Origin: Gemmatimonas sp.
GTDB lineage: Bacteria; Gemmatimonadota; Gemmatimonadetes; Gemmatimonadales; Gemmatimonadaceae
Direction: 5' to 3'
DNA: 64,000 nucleotides
Assembly (NCBI GenBank): GCA_025361705.1
Contig: JANYJW010000013.1
Location: 24,572-88,571 of the forward strand
In this document: one piece after another, positions 46,161 through 53,689 of the stretch
How positions within the stretch are numbered: the first letter of the stretch is position 1
Layout: the number at the start of each line of letters is the position of its first letter
Position numbers and translations under genes: made by a program
The notes under the pieces: model-generated
Seen by the model: the letters and a program-made list of their open reading frames with translations, nothing else
What the model was told of the DNA's origin: nothing
Database searches by the model: none

Positions 46161-46951
46161 CCAGTCGTCGCACCGCCCAACTTGCCCTCACTTTGGTGGT
46201 GATGGCCTCCGCCGCGTGCATCTCGTCGACGGCGCCCGCGCCGGTCAACTATGGATATCTCACGGTCGTGGCGCAGCAATCGGGCGCCGGCTACGTCGCG
46301 TCGACCGTTGGGTCGTTCTTCAGCGCGACCGGAATCAGCGCGGGCACGACATTCACGCCGTGGGATTCGTGCCAGGCGCAGAACTATTCGCCGACGTCCA
46401 GCGTCGGGCTCGGTGAGCTCTACCCGTCCGTCAGCGCCGGCTCGTTCATTCAGGTCAAACTCGGCGCCCGCACCGACTCCATCTTCCCGGTCATCGCGGG
46501 CAACGCAATGGAGTACCACCTGCGGGCGGGGGGCATCCCGTATACGCCGGGCGACACGATTGCCATCGTGGTGCCCGGCACTGCCGCCGATTTTCCCGCG
46601 GTCACGCTGAAGGCCAAGACCGCGGAGGCGTTTGTGATGGAGAACTTCGCCACGCCGGTCGCCGGGGCCAACATCGACCTGCGCTGGAACGCAGCCCAGG
46701 ACCAAAATGCCGTGATGGTGGTCACGTTCCGCTTCGCCTTCGCCTCGGACGCGCAGAACGCACAGATCTACTGCCAGTTCAAGGATGACGGCACCGGCAC
46801 CATTCCCGCGAAGTACGCAACCGATTGGGCGACGTCGACCAACAGGAGCTGGATGGCCTCGCGAATTCGCAGCTCGGTCACATCCGTCGCCCGGGGCGGC
46901 ACCTTCAACATCATATCCGCCTTCGATCTGCCGACGCCGGCTGCCCCATAG
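46157..46951 (+). CDS. Secreted lipoprotein of unknown function
   Basis: 264 residues from ATG 46157, coupled to the preceding gene by a 4-bp overlap. A lipoprotein signal ends in ASAAC near residue 21. The mature part is Ser/Thr/Ala-rich with predicted beta strands, no repeats and only two further cysteines. No family recognised. It closes the run trxB-MBL-DUF4149-lipoprotein, whose four genes overlap consecutively. Confidence 0.75.
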   Translation: MTSRRTAQLALTLVVMASAACISSTAPAPVNYGYLTVVAQQSGAGYVASTVGSFFSATGISAGTTFTPWDSCQAQNYSPTSSVGLGELYPSVSAGSFIQVKLGARTDSIFPVIAGNAMEYHLRAGGIPYTPGDTIAIVVPGTAADFPAVTLKAKTAEAFVMENFATPVAGANIDLRWNAAQDQNAVMVVTFRFAFASDAQNAQIYCQFKDDGTGTIPAKYATDWATSTNRSWMASRIRSSVTSVARGGTFNIISAFDLPTPAAP

Positions 46952-46996
46952 CGCGCAGGCCTTCCGTCACGCCTTGCCGAACGGTACTCTCCCAAG

Positions 46997-47449
46997 ATGC
47001 GCATCACGACGTGGGCTGAATACGGTGTCATCTGCGCGCTGCACCTGGCGCGCAGGGCCGACGAGTCACTCGTGAGCGGTCGGGAGATCGCGGAACGCGA
47101 GAAGCTGCCCCCCGACTACGCCGAGCAGATCCTGCTCCGCCTGCGCCGTGCCGGCATCGTCGTGAGCACTCGTGGCGCACGGGGTGGGTACGCGCTGGCG
47201 CGCAGCGCCGAGGCCATCACGCTGCGTGAGATCCTGGCGGCGTCGGAACTCGTGACGTTCGACCTGCACTGCGATTCGCATCCCGTCGACGAGGCGCGCT
47301 GCGCGTCGTCGCACGACTGCAGCATCCGCCCGGTCTGGCAAATGCTGCAGCGCCGCATCGACGAGGTGCTCGAAGGGGTACGGCTGTCCGATCTCCTTGA
47401 GGAGGAGAAGCTGGTGCGGCAGCGGGTGGGCCTTCCGGTACTGCAGTAG
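46997..47449 (+). CDS. Rrf2-family transcriptional regulator, probably Fe-S binding
   Basis: 150 residues. The winged helix has WAEYGVICALHLARR at the N-terminus and PPDYAEQILLRLRRAGIVVSTRGARGGYALAR (wing). Three cysteines follow at 92, 102 and 108 (Cys-x9-Cys-x5-Cys); IscR has Cys-x5-Cys-x5-Cys. This suggests a 2Fe-2S or 4Fe-4S sensor of iron, redox or NO. The ATG is 1 codon-length before no obvious ribosome site. The next gene starts 1 base after its stop. Confidence 0.92.
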   Translation: MRITTWAEYGVICALHLARRADESLVSGREIAEREKLPPDYAEQILLRLRRAGIVVSTRGARGGYALARSAEAITLREILAASELVTFDLHCDSHPVDEARCASSHDCSIRPVWQMLQRRIDEVLEGVRLSDLLEEEKLVRQRVGLPVLQ

Positions 47450-47450
47450 C

Positions 47451-48026
47451 ATGATGCCCGCGCTTCCGTTCATCGGCGCCATATTGGCGCGCCGCCGCCG
47501 TCGTCGCCTGGCCGCCGCCGTCGTTGCGCAGCTCTTTCGCGAACCCGCAGAGGCCGATGTGCTCTGGCTGTCCGACGCGGCTGCCGGGGGTGACGTGGAC
47601 CACGCGCGCTGGGAGTTGCGCTATGCGCGGCGCGCGCTGGGGCTCATTGCCGCGCAGCGCGACGCGCTCGACGACCGCACCGCGTCCGACGTTGCCGCCG
47701 CCATCGCCGCGGCCTTCGCCATCGACGCGCACGTCTCGCCGGCGCACCGCCCGCTCGCGGAACGCCAGTTCAACGACCGCGTGACCACCTATCGTGAAGC
47801 GCTGCAATCGCGTGGTGGAACCATCGGGCCGGCCGACAAGCTCGGCCGCATGCTCCTCGCGTTCGCCTCCGACTCGGCGCGCACCGCCGGTTCGCCGCTG
47901 GCCCGCGCCATCACGCTGATGGGTGCGTACCTCGCCGAAGCTGGTGAGGCGCTGCACGGTGCTTATGGGGGCGCGCCCGAGCTGCCGGAGGACCGCAAAC
48001 CGTCCGAGGTTGCGCGGTCACGGTGA
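47451..48026 (+). CDS. Helical protein of unknown function
   Basis: 191 residues; two adjacent ATGs (47451, 47454) follow the Rrf2 stop. It is strongly alpha-helical and Ala/Arg-rich (ARRRRRRLAAAVVAQLFREP near the start), with no signal peptide. No family recognised. Its coupling to the Rrf2 gene suggests a shared regulon. Confidence 0.65.
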   Translation: MMPALPFIGAILARRRRRRLAAAVVAQLFREPAEADVLWLSDAAAGGDVDHARWELRYARRALGLIAAQRDALDDRTASDVAAAIAAAFAIDAHVSPAHRPLAERQFNDRVTTYREALQSRGGTIGPADKLGRMLLAFASDSARTAGSPLARAITLMGAYLAEAGEALHGAYGGAPELPEDRKPSEVARSR

Positions 48027-48070
48027 GTCGACGAGACGGGGCGTGGAGCTTGGAAATGGGCGGACGAAAA

Positions 48071-48096
48071 AGGGCGGCGCCACTTGGCGTCGCCCT
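48071..48096 (-). terminator. Terminator of tRNA-Leu (minus strand)
   Basis: An 11-bp stem with one G-T wobble (AGGGCGGCGCC at 48071-48081, GGCGTCGCCCT at 48086-48096) and loop ACTT. On the minus strand it is followed by a run of five T (complement of 48066-48070), an intrinsic terminator for the tRNA. It may also stop plus-strand reading from the upstream gene. Confidence 0.8.
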
Positions 48097-48125
48097 CTGT
48101 CGTTGTCTGTCGTTTCCTGTCGTTC
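48096..48125. repeat. Three tandem 10-bp repeats in the tRNA trailer
   Basis: TCTGTCGTTG, TCTGTCGTTT and CCTGTCGTTC follow head to tail between the tRNA-Leu 3' end and its terminator hairpin. On the tRNA strand they read as three copies of AACGACAGR. Purpose unknown. Confidence 0.85.
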
Positions 48126-48137
48126 TTTACCCATCAG

Positions 48138-48221
48138 TGCCGAAGCCGGGACTCGAACCCGGACGGGCGTAAGCCCACTGCGCCCTGAACGCAGCGCGTC
48201 TACCAATTCCACCACTTCGGC
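48138..48221 (-). tRNA. tRNA-Leu (anticodon CAG)
   Basis: 84 bases on the minus strand. The acceptor GCCGAAG pairs with CTTCGGC, followed by discriminator A with no encoded CCA. The anticodon stem-loop has CAG (complement of 48185-48187). A long variable arm, TGGGCTTACGCCC, is typical of class II tRNA-Leu, and the T-arm has GGTTCGAGTCC. It reads CUG, which is abundant in this GC-rich genome. Confidence 0.97.
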
Positions 48222-48439
48222 AGGGAGCAGAAACGTATCGGAGCCTGCAGGGTGAAGCAAGGCGTGGCCGAATATCCGCGCCGACAGACACGGCATGCAG
48301 AGACGCCGGGGCCCCGCCATTCGTCCTCCTCCGGGGTGCCGTCGCCTCAGGCGCCGGGGCCTCAGCCCTTCGCGGTGTAGATTTCCACCCACTAGCGGGT
48401 GCTCGACGTTCGTCCCTCGTCTCCCCTCGACCTTCGTTC

Positions 48440-48907
48440 GTGACCAAACCGCCCGACGATACCGAGATCATCGCCCGCAACAAGCGTGCGCGCTTTGACT
48501 ACGAGATCCTCGAAACCCTCGAGGCGGGACTCGTATTGCGGGGCACCGAGGTCAAGTCGCTGCGCAATGGCAAGGCCAACCTCAGCGACTCGTACGGTAT
48601 CGTGAAAGACGGCGAGATCTGGCTGCTCAACCTCCACATCTCGCCGTACGAGCAGGGGACGGCGTGGAACCACGAGCCCACGCGGTCGCGCAAGATGCTG
48701 CTGCACGCCAGCGAGATCAGCCGGCTCATCGGGGCGGTGGAGCGCAAGGGACTCACCATCATTCCCCTCGAGATGCGCTTCCGGCGCGGACGCGCCAAGG
48801 TCGTCATCGCGCTTGGGCGCGGCAAGAAGCTGCACGACAAGCGCGCCGACGAAAAGGCAAAGGACGACCAGCGCGACGTGGCCCGCGCGCTGAGGTCGAA
48901 CCGGTGA
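48440..48907 (+). CDS. smpB: SsrA-binding protein SmpB
   Basis: 155 residues from GTG 48440. Conserved landmarks are IIARNKRARFDYEILE, GLVLRGTEVKSLRNGKAN, WLLNLHISPYEQG, RKMLLH and the basic C-terminal tail ALGRGKKLHDKRADEKAKD. It escorts tmRNA to stalled ribosomes. The stop overlaps the amidase start by 4 bp. Confidence 0.97.
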   Translation: MTKPPDDTEIIARNKRARFDYEILETLEAGLVLRGTEVKSLRNGKANLSDSYGIVKDGEIWLLNLHISPYEQGTAWNHEPTRSRKMLLHASEISRLIGAVERKGLTIIPLEMRFRRGRAKVVIALGRGKKLHDKRADEKAKDDQRDVARALRSNR

Positions 48908-50157
48908 TCGGGGTCGCCCTGCTCGCGTGGGCCACAGCCGCACAGGCCGACTCGCTGCGCCTCGTCGTCGGCGGCCGCGACGCCGCCGTCGCGGTGCGCG
49001 CCGAATCGGCGGCCGCGTTCGTCGCGGCAGACGCCGCCACCGAAGCGCTCGGCGGCCGATTGCAGCGCCTGCCCAATCATCGCTACCTCCTCAGCGTGGG
49101 CGGCGTCTCGTTTGAGGTGGCCGATGGCGCCACCTGCGTTGTCTCCGATGGCCGGTTGTATTCGCTGCTCGCCGCCGCCCGCGAGTACGGCGGCCACCTC
49201 GAGGTGCCCGTGCAGTTGTTCACCGACATTGCGCCGCGTGCAGGCGCGCGCCTGCAATGGGACGTGCAGCGGCACCGGCTGACGACGGTGGCTGCGGTGA
49301 GTGCCGCGCGCCTCCCCGTGACGGGCGCCGCCGAGCGACCGGGCGTCGCCACGCGCGTTGCCTCGTCGATGACGCTGCCACCGGCCGCGCCGACGCGTGC
49401 GTCGGGCAGCGCCGTGCCCAGAGCTCCGCGCCGCCGCGTGATCGTGGTCGACGCCGGCCACGGCGGCCGCGACCCTGGCATGCGGGGATGGAGCCCCGAC
49501 CGCACGGCGATCCGCGAAAAGGACGTCACGCTCGGCGTCTCGCTGCAACTCGAGCAGGAACTCGAACGGCGCGGCTACGCCGTGATCATGACCCGGCGCA
49601 CCGACACGCTCATCGCCCTCGACGACCGCGGCCGCATCGCCAACCGCAGCAAGGGCGACCTGTTCATCTCGGTGCACGTCAACGCAGCCAACCCCAACTG
49701 GCGCGATCCCCACGCCGCGCGCGGCTTTGAGACGTATTTCCTCGCCGAGGCGAAGACCGAGGATGAGCGCCGGGTGGCGCAAATGGAAAATGAGGTCGTG
49801 CGCTTCGAGACCGAGGCCGATACGCCGCGCCACGATCCGCTGGGCTTCATCATCAACGACATGGCGCAGAACGAGCACCTGCGCGAGTCCAACGACCTCG
49901 CCGCCGGCATTCAGGACGCCCTGCGGCGCGTGCATCCGGGGCCCAGCCGCGGAGTAAAGCAGGCGGGGTTCCGCGTGCTCGTTACGGCGTACATGCCGGC
50001 CGTGCTCGTCGAGGTGGGCTTCGGCACCAACGGCGCCGAAGCCGCCTACATTAGCTCGGAGTCCGGTCAGCGCACCCTCGCCACCGCCATCGCCGATGCC
50101 GCCGCCGAGTACCTGGCACGATACCAGCAGCGCATCAGCACGGGAGCCGGGCGATGA
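48904..50157 (+). CDS. N-acetylmuramoyl-L-alanine amidase (Amidase_3) with signal peptide
   Basis: 417 residues from GTG 48904. A signal peptide ends ATAAQA near residue 16. The region about 17-140 resembles the copper-amine-oxidase-like/AMIN-type wall-binding domain. The zinc-dependent catalytic domain (about 178-415) has VIVVDAGHGGRDPG (first His), a Glu in REKDVTL, SVHVNAANPN (second His, about 259) and catalytic Glu in LVEVGFGTN. It cleaves MurNAc-L-Ala bonds in the periplasm, possibly at division. It is coupled to smpB by overlap. Confidence 0.93.
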   Translation: MIGVALLAWATAAQADSLRLVVGGRDAAVAVRAESAAAFVAADAATEALGGRLQRLPNHRYLLSVGGVSFEVADGATCVVSDGRLYSLLAAAREYGGHLEVPVQLFTDIAPRAGARLQWDVQRHRLTTVAAVSAARLPVTGAAERPGVATRVASSMTLPPAAPTRASGSAVPRAPRRRVIVVDAGHGGRDPGMRGWSPDRTAIREKDVTLGVSLQLEQELERRGYAVIMTRRTDTLIALDDRGRIANRSKGDLFISVHVNAANPNWRDPHAARGFETYFLAEAKTEDERRVAQMENEVVRFETEADTPRHDPLGFIINDMAQNEHLRESNDLAAGIQDALRRVHPGPSRGVKQAGFRVLVTAYMPAVLVEVGFGTNGAEAAYISSESGQRTLATAIADAAAEYLARYQQRISTGAGR

Positions 50158-50191
50158 GCGCGGCCTACGCCTTCTCTGCCGGAGCGAGCGC

Positions 50192-51124
50192 ATGACCGAC
50201 GCGCTGCGCACCACGGTGGCCGGCCTCGACTTCGCCAATCCCGTCGTCCTCGCGTCGGGCACGGCGGGCTATGGTCGCGAACTCGCTGGCGTCATCGACC
50301 TTGAGTTGCTGGGTGGATTTGTCACCAAGGCGGTGAGCCCCGAGCCGCGGCACGGCAACCCCGCGCCGCGCGTCTGGGACTTTGACGGCGGCATGATCAA
50401 CGCGGTCGGGCTCGCCAATCCGGGCATGGATGTGGTGCGCGCCGAGGCGCTGCCGTGGATCGCCGCGCATGTGAAGTCGCCACGCGTGCTCGTCAACGTG
50501 GTCGGTCGGTCCATCGAGGACTTCGCGGCAGTCGTCGCCGCGCTCGACGGCTCGGCGGGAGTGCACGGCTTCGAGCTCAACGTGAGCTGCCCGAACACCC
50601 GCAAGGGCGGGCTCGAGTTTGGCGCTGACCCCGACGCGCTGCGCGCGCTGGTGGCCGGCGCGCGCGCAGCAACCGGCAAGCCGCTCTTCGTCAAGCTCTC
50701 GCCCGTTGTCGCGGACGTCGTCACGACGGCGCGCGCGGCGGTCGAGGCGGGCGCCACGGGCGTCACGCTCTTCAATACGATGCCCGGTCTCGTCGTCGAC
50801 GTCGCCACCCGCCGCCCCGTGCTCGGCTTCGGCAGCGGTGGCGGCAGCGGCCCGGCGCTGCTGCCGGGCGCAACGCTCGCCACGTGGAAGGTGACGCGCG
50901 CGCTCCCCGGCGTGCCCGTGATCGGCACCGGCGGCGTGAGCACCGCCGATCACGCGCTCCAGCTCATCATTGCCGGCGCGTCGCTCGTCGCGCTCGGCAC
51001 GGCGACCATGGCCGACCCGCACGCGGCGGAGCACCTCGTGCGCGACCTCGCGCGCTGGTGCGACGCGCACGGCGTCACTCGGCTCTCCGACGTCCGCGGC
51101 ACCCTCGAGTGGCCCTCGCAATGA
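50192..51124 (+). CDS. pyrD: Dihydroorotate dehydrogenase, class 1B catalytic subunit
   Basis: 310 residues from ATG 50192 with GGAG about 9 bases upstream. The FMN barrel is complete: NPVVLASGTAGYG, KAVSPEPRHGNPAPR, NAVGLANPGMD, and NVSCPNTRKGG with the catalytic Cys about 133 that marks class 1. PLFVKLSP and VIGTGGVSTADHALQLI follow. Class 1B normally works with PyrK and NAD; no pyrK is adjacent. It is coupled to pyrF by a 4-bp overlap. Confidence 0.95.
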   Translation: MTDALRTTVAGLDFANPVVLASGTAGYGRELAGVIDLELLGGFVTKAVSPEPRHGNPAPRVWDFDGGMINAVGLANPGMDVVRAEALPWIAAHVKSPRVLVNVVGRSIEDFAAVVAALDGSAGVHGFELNVSCPNTRKGGLEFGADPDALRALVAGARAATGKPLFVKLSPVVADVVTTARAAVEAGATGVTLFNTMPGLVVDVATRRPVLGFGSGGGSGPALLPGATLATWKVTRALPGVPVIGTGGVSTADHALQLIIAGASLVALGTATMADPHAAEHLVRDLARWCDAHGVTRLSDVRGTLEWPSQ

Positions 51125-51834
51125 ATCACTCGTCCCCCGTCGTCCGTCGTCCGTCCCCTATCGTTGCCCTCGACGTCCCGTCGATGACCGATGCGCAGCG
51201 TCTCGTCGCGCAACTCGGCGACACCGCCGACTTCTACAAGGTCGGCCTGCAGCTCTATGCGGCCGAGGGACCGCAGGTGGTCGAGTGGCTGCGCGGGGCG
51301 GGGAAGCGCGTCTTTCTCGACCTCAAGCTGCACGACATCCCGAACACGGTGCGTGGCGCGGCCCAGGCGGCGGCGGCGCTCGACGTCCAGCTGCTGACGG
51401 TGCACGCGGTGGGCGGCGAGCCGATGCTGCGCGCCGCGGTGGAGGGGGGCGGCGACGGCGTCGGGATTCTCGCGGTCACGGTGCTGACTTCCATGTCACA
51501 GGCCGACCTCGAGTCCGCGCGCGGGCATGTGGTGGCCAGCGTGACCGACGAAGTGCTGCGTCTCGCGGCGGCTGCGGCGCGCGCCGGCGCGCATGGCATC
51601 GTGTGCGCGGGGGCGGAGGTGACGCCGGTGCGTGCGGCCCACGGCGACGCGCTGCGCACGCTGGTGCCTGGCATCCGGCTGAGCGGGACGCCGTCGCACG
51701 ACCAGGCGCGCGTGATGACGCCGCGCGAGGCCGCGGCGGCGGGGGCCACCTATGTGGTCATTGGGCGCACGGTGACGGCGGCGGCCGATCCGGCGGCGTC
51801 CATGCGACTGGTCGTGGCGGAATTGGGCGCCTGA
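51121..51834 (+). CDS. pyrF: Orotidine 5'-phosphate decarboxylase
   Basis: 237 residues. The family start is PIVALDVPS. The catalytic Asp-x-Lys-x-x-Asp region is VFLDLKLHDIPNTVRGAA near 60-75, and the phosphate site is in LVPGIRLS and YVVIGRTVTAA. The first 12 codons are made from a heptamer repeat (51133-51160) and encode a Ser/Pro/Arg-rich leader not normally present in PyrF. The ATG overlaps the pyrD stop. Confidence 0.96.
   Translation: MNHSSPVVRRPSPIVALDVPSMTDAQRLVAQLGDTADFYKVGLQLYAAEGPQVVEWLRGAGKRVFLDLKLHDIPNTVRGAAQAAAALDVQLLTVHAVGGEPMLRAAVEGGGDGVGILAVTVLTSMSQADLESARGHVVASVTDEVLRLAAAAARAGAHGIVCAGAEVTPVRAAHGDALRTLVPGIRLSGTPSHDQARVMTPREAAAAGATYVVIGRTVTAAADPAASMRLVVAELGA
51133..51160. repeat. 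One-sided heptamer repeat inside the pyrF start (locus C)
   Basis: Units TCCCCCG, TCGTCCG, TCGTCCG, TCCCCTA run with 7-bp period through codons 5-13 of pyrF. They match the right-arm orientation of the intergenic heptamer pairs. No left arm is seen. Confidence 0.75.
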
Positions 51835-51881
51835 GGCGCCGTTCCAGGGCCCGTTGGCGGCAAAAGGACGGGGAATCGGGG

Positions 51882-51901
51882 GTGTACGCGCCTCTGTACA
51901 C
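51882..51901. promoter_or_regulatory. Inverted repeat GTGTAC-N8-GTACAC upstream of rpmJ
   Basis: A perfect 6-bp dyad with an 8-base centre lies 110 bases before rpmJ, next to an AT-rich stretch (51908-51920). It could be an operator for the ribosomal operon. No confident -35/-10 pair was identified. Confidence 0.4.
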
Positions 51902-52010
51902 GTCGACAGTGAAATAAAGTCAAGGGGCCCGCTTGTCTTATGGGGCCGCCCTGATTATGCTCCTCGTCTGTCCCAAAAATGACCACGTCTTCGCAGCACC
52001 GGGAGTCCGC

Positions 52011-52127
52011 GTGAAAGTTCGAAGCAGCGTGAAGCCGATTTGTGAGCATTGCAAGGTCGTGAAGCGCGACGGCGTGACTCGCATCATCTGCAAGCGCAAT
52101 CCCAAGCACAAGCAGCGGCAGGGTTAA
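52011..52127 (+). CDS. rpmJ: 50S ribosomal protein L36 (bL36)
   Basis: 38 residues from GTG 52011, which gives the standard start [16 protein letters not shown]; a GGGAG lies 9 bases upstream. It retains the zinc-binding cysteines ([13 protein letters not shown]). It is the first gene of the alpha operon here; infA, often its upstream neighbour, is not next to it. Confidence 0.97.
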   Translation: MKVRSSVKPICEHCKVVKRDGVTRIICKRNPKHKQRQG

Positions 52128-52133
52128 CCGACT

Positions 52134-52511
52134 ATGGCTCGCATCTCTGGTGTTGACCTTCCGCGCGAAAAGCGCATTGACATTGGCCTGACGTACATCT
52201 TCGGGATCGGGCGCGCCGTGGCGCGCCGCATTCTCGAGGCGGCGGGCGTTGCCCCCGAGATCCGCGTCAAGGATCTCAGCGACGGCGACGTCAACAAGCT
52301 CCGTCAGGAAATCGAAAAGACCTACCGCGTCGAGGGCGCCCTGCGCACCGAGGTCGCGATGAACATCAAGCGATTGATGGACATCGGGTCCTATCGCGGC
52401 ATTCGCCATCGCCGCGGCCTGCCGGTTCGCGGGCAGCGGACGCACACCAATGCGCGCACCAAGAAGGGTCCGCGTCGCGCGATCGCCGGCAAGAAGAAGG
52501 TGACCAAGTAA
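52134..52511 (+). CDS. rpsM: 30S ribosomal protein S13 (uS13)
   Basis: 125 residues. Typical elements are [26 protein letters not shown] at the N-terminus and [28 protein letters not shown] near the C-terminus. It sits in the small-subunit head and contacts initiator tRNA and L5. It is 6 bases after rpmJ; its stop shares the base A with the rpsK start. Confidence 0.98.
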   Translation: MARISGVDLPREKRIDIGLTYIFGIGRAVARRILEAAGVAPEIRVKDLSDGDVNKLRQEIEKTYRVEGALRTEVAMNIKRLMDIGSYRGIRHRRGLPVRGQRTHTNARTKKGPRRAIAGKKKVTK

Positions 52512-52888
52512 TGGCTACGGGCAAGAAGACCAAGCGCGTCGTCGAGGCAGAGGGCATTGCCCACGTCAGCGCGACGTTCAACAACACCCTGATCACGATC
52601 ACCGATTCCCATGGGAACGCGGTGTCGTGGGGTTCGGCCGGCAAGGCCGGGTTCAAGGGGTCCAAGAAGAGCACCCCGTTCGCGGCGACGGTCGCCGCCG
52701 AACAGTGCGCACGCGAGGCGTTGACCGCCGGTGTGCGCAAGGTGCACGTCCGCGTGCAGGGGCCGGGGTCGGGGCGCGAGTCCGCGATCCAGGCGCTTGC
52801 GTCCGCCGGACTCACCGTCAAGTCGATCAAGGACGTCACGCCGATTCCGCACAACGGCTGCCGTCCGCCGAAGCGCCGGAGGGTCTAG
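52511..52888 (+). CDS. rpsK: 30S ribosomal protein S11 (uS11)
   Basis: 125 residues. Family landmarks are [55 protein letters not shown] and [18 protein letters not shown]. It forms part of the platform of the 30S subunit. Start overlaps the rpsM stop by one base (TAATG). Confidence 0.98.
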   Translation: MATGKKTKRVVEAEGIAHVSATFNNTLITITDSHGNAVSWGSAGKAGFKGSKKSTPFAATVAAEQCAREALTAGVRKVHVRVQGPGSGRESAIQALASAGLTVKSIKDVTPIPHNGCRPPKRRRV

Positions 52889-52891
52889 GCC

Positions 52892-53524
52892 ATGCGTTAT
52901 ACAGGTCCCAGTTGCCGGCAGTGCCGGCGTGAAGGCACCAAGCTGTTCCTCAAGGGCACCAAGTGCTTCACGGAGAAGTGTCCCGTCGAGCGCCGGCCGT
53001 TCCCGCCGGGCCAGCATGGCCAGAGTACCTCGCGCCGCCGGAAGGTGAGCGAGTACGCCAAGCAGCTGCGCGAGAAGCAGAAGATCAAGCGCATGTATGG
53101 CGTGAGTGAGCGGCAGTTCCGCAACACCTTCGAAAAGGTGTCGTCGCTGCCGGGCATCACGGGCCACAACCTGCTGGCCGCACTCGAGAGCCGGCTCGAC
53201 AACATGGTGTACCGCATGGGCTTCGCCGCCAGCCGCAAGGCCGCGCGCCAGCTGATCGGCCACCGCCATGTCGAGATCAACGGCAAGACGGTCGACATTC
53301 CGTCGTTCCAGGTGCAGCCGGGCCAGGAGATCCGCGTTCGGCAGCACGCGCGGGAGAACGTCGGCATTCAGGCGTCGCTGGAGCAGTCGGCCCGCGGGCA
53401 GGTGCCGAGCTGGCTGGCGGTCGACAAGGACACGTTCAGCGGCCGCATGCTCGAGCGTCCGCAGCGCGCGTCCATTCCGATTGCGGCGCAGGAGCAGCTG
53501 GTCGTGGAGTTGTACTCGAAGTAA
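52892..53524 (+). CDS. rpsD: 30S ribosomal protein S4 (uS4), zinc-binding type
   Basis: 210 residues. Four N-terminal cysteines (8, 11, 25, 30) indicate the zinc-containing form. The S4 RNA-binding domain is RLDNMVYRMGFAASRKAARQLIGH. It nucleates 30S assembly and is a known feedback regulator of the alpha operon in E. coli. The stop is followed within one base by a heptamer inverted repeat that separates it from rpoA. Confidence 0.98.
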   Translation: MRYTGPSCRQCRREGTKLFLKGTKCFTEKCPVERRPFPPGQHGQSTSRRRKVSEYAKQLREKQKIKRMYGVSERQFRNTFEKVSSLPGITGHNLLAALESRLDNMVYRMGFAASRKAARQLIGHRHVEINGKTVDIPSFQVQPGQEIRVRQHARENVGIQASLEQSARGQVPSWLAVDKDTFSGRMLERPQRASIPIAAQEQLVVELYSK

Positions 53525-53590
53525 GACGGAAGACGAGAGATGGGCGACGGGTGACTCACCCGCCTCCAGTCTCCCGTCGGCCGTCTGGTC
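53525..53590. repeat. Heptamer repeat, inverted pair (locus D), between rpsD and rpoA
   Basis: Left arm 53525-53552 is GACGGAA, GACGAGA, GATGGGC, GACGGGT. Right arm 53563-53590 is CCTCCAG, TCTCCCG, TCGGCCG, TCTGGTC. The centre contains GGGTGACTCACCC (53549-53561). The whole can fold into a stem-loop in the polycistronic mRNA. Confidence 0.85.
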
Positions 53591-53676
53591 TACCCTGACA
53601 ACTACACGGGCCTGCCGCGCGTCAGGGGCGAGGCAGGGCGTAGGCGGTGCCGCGGGCGCCGCCTGACCACAACACG

Positions 53677-53687
53677 GATCTCACGAC
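53677..53687 (+). promoter_or_regulatory. 11-mer GATCTCACGAC before rpoA start
   Basis: Identical to the 11-mer before trxB (44047-44057), with the same 2-nt spacing to the start codon. No Shine-Dalgarno sequence is visible in front of rpoA. Confidence 0.5.
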
Positions 53688-53689
53688 GT

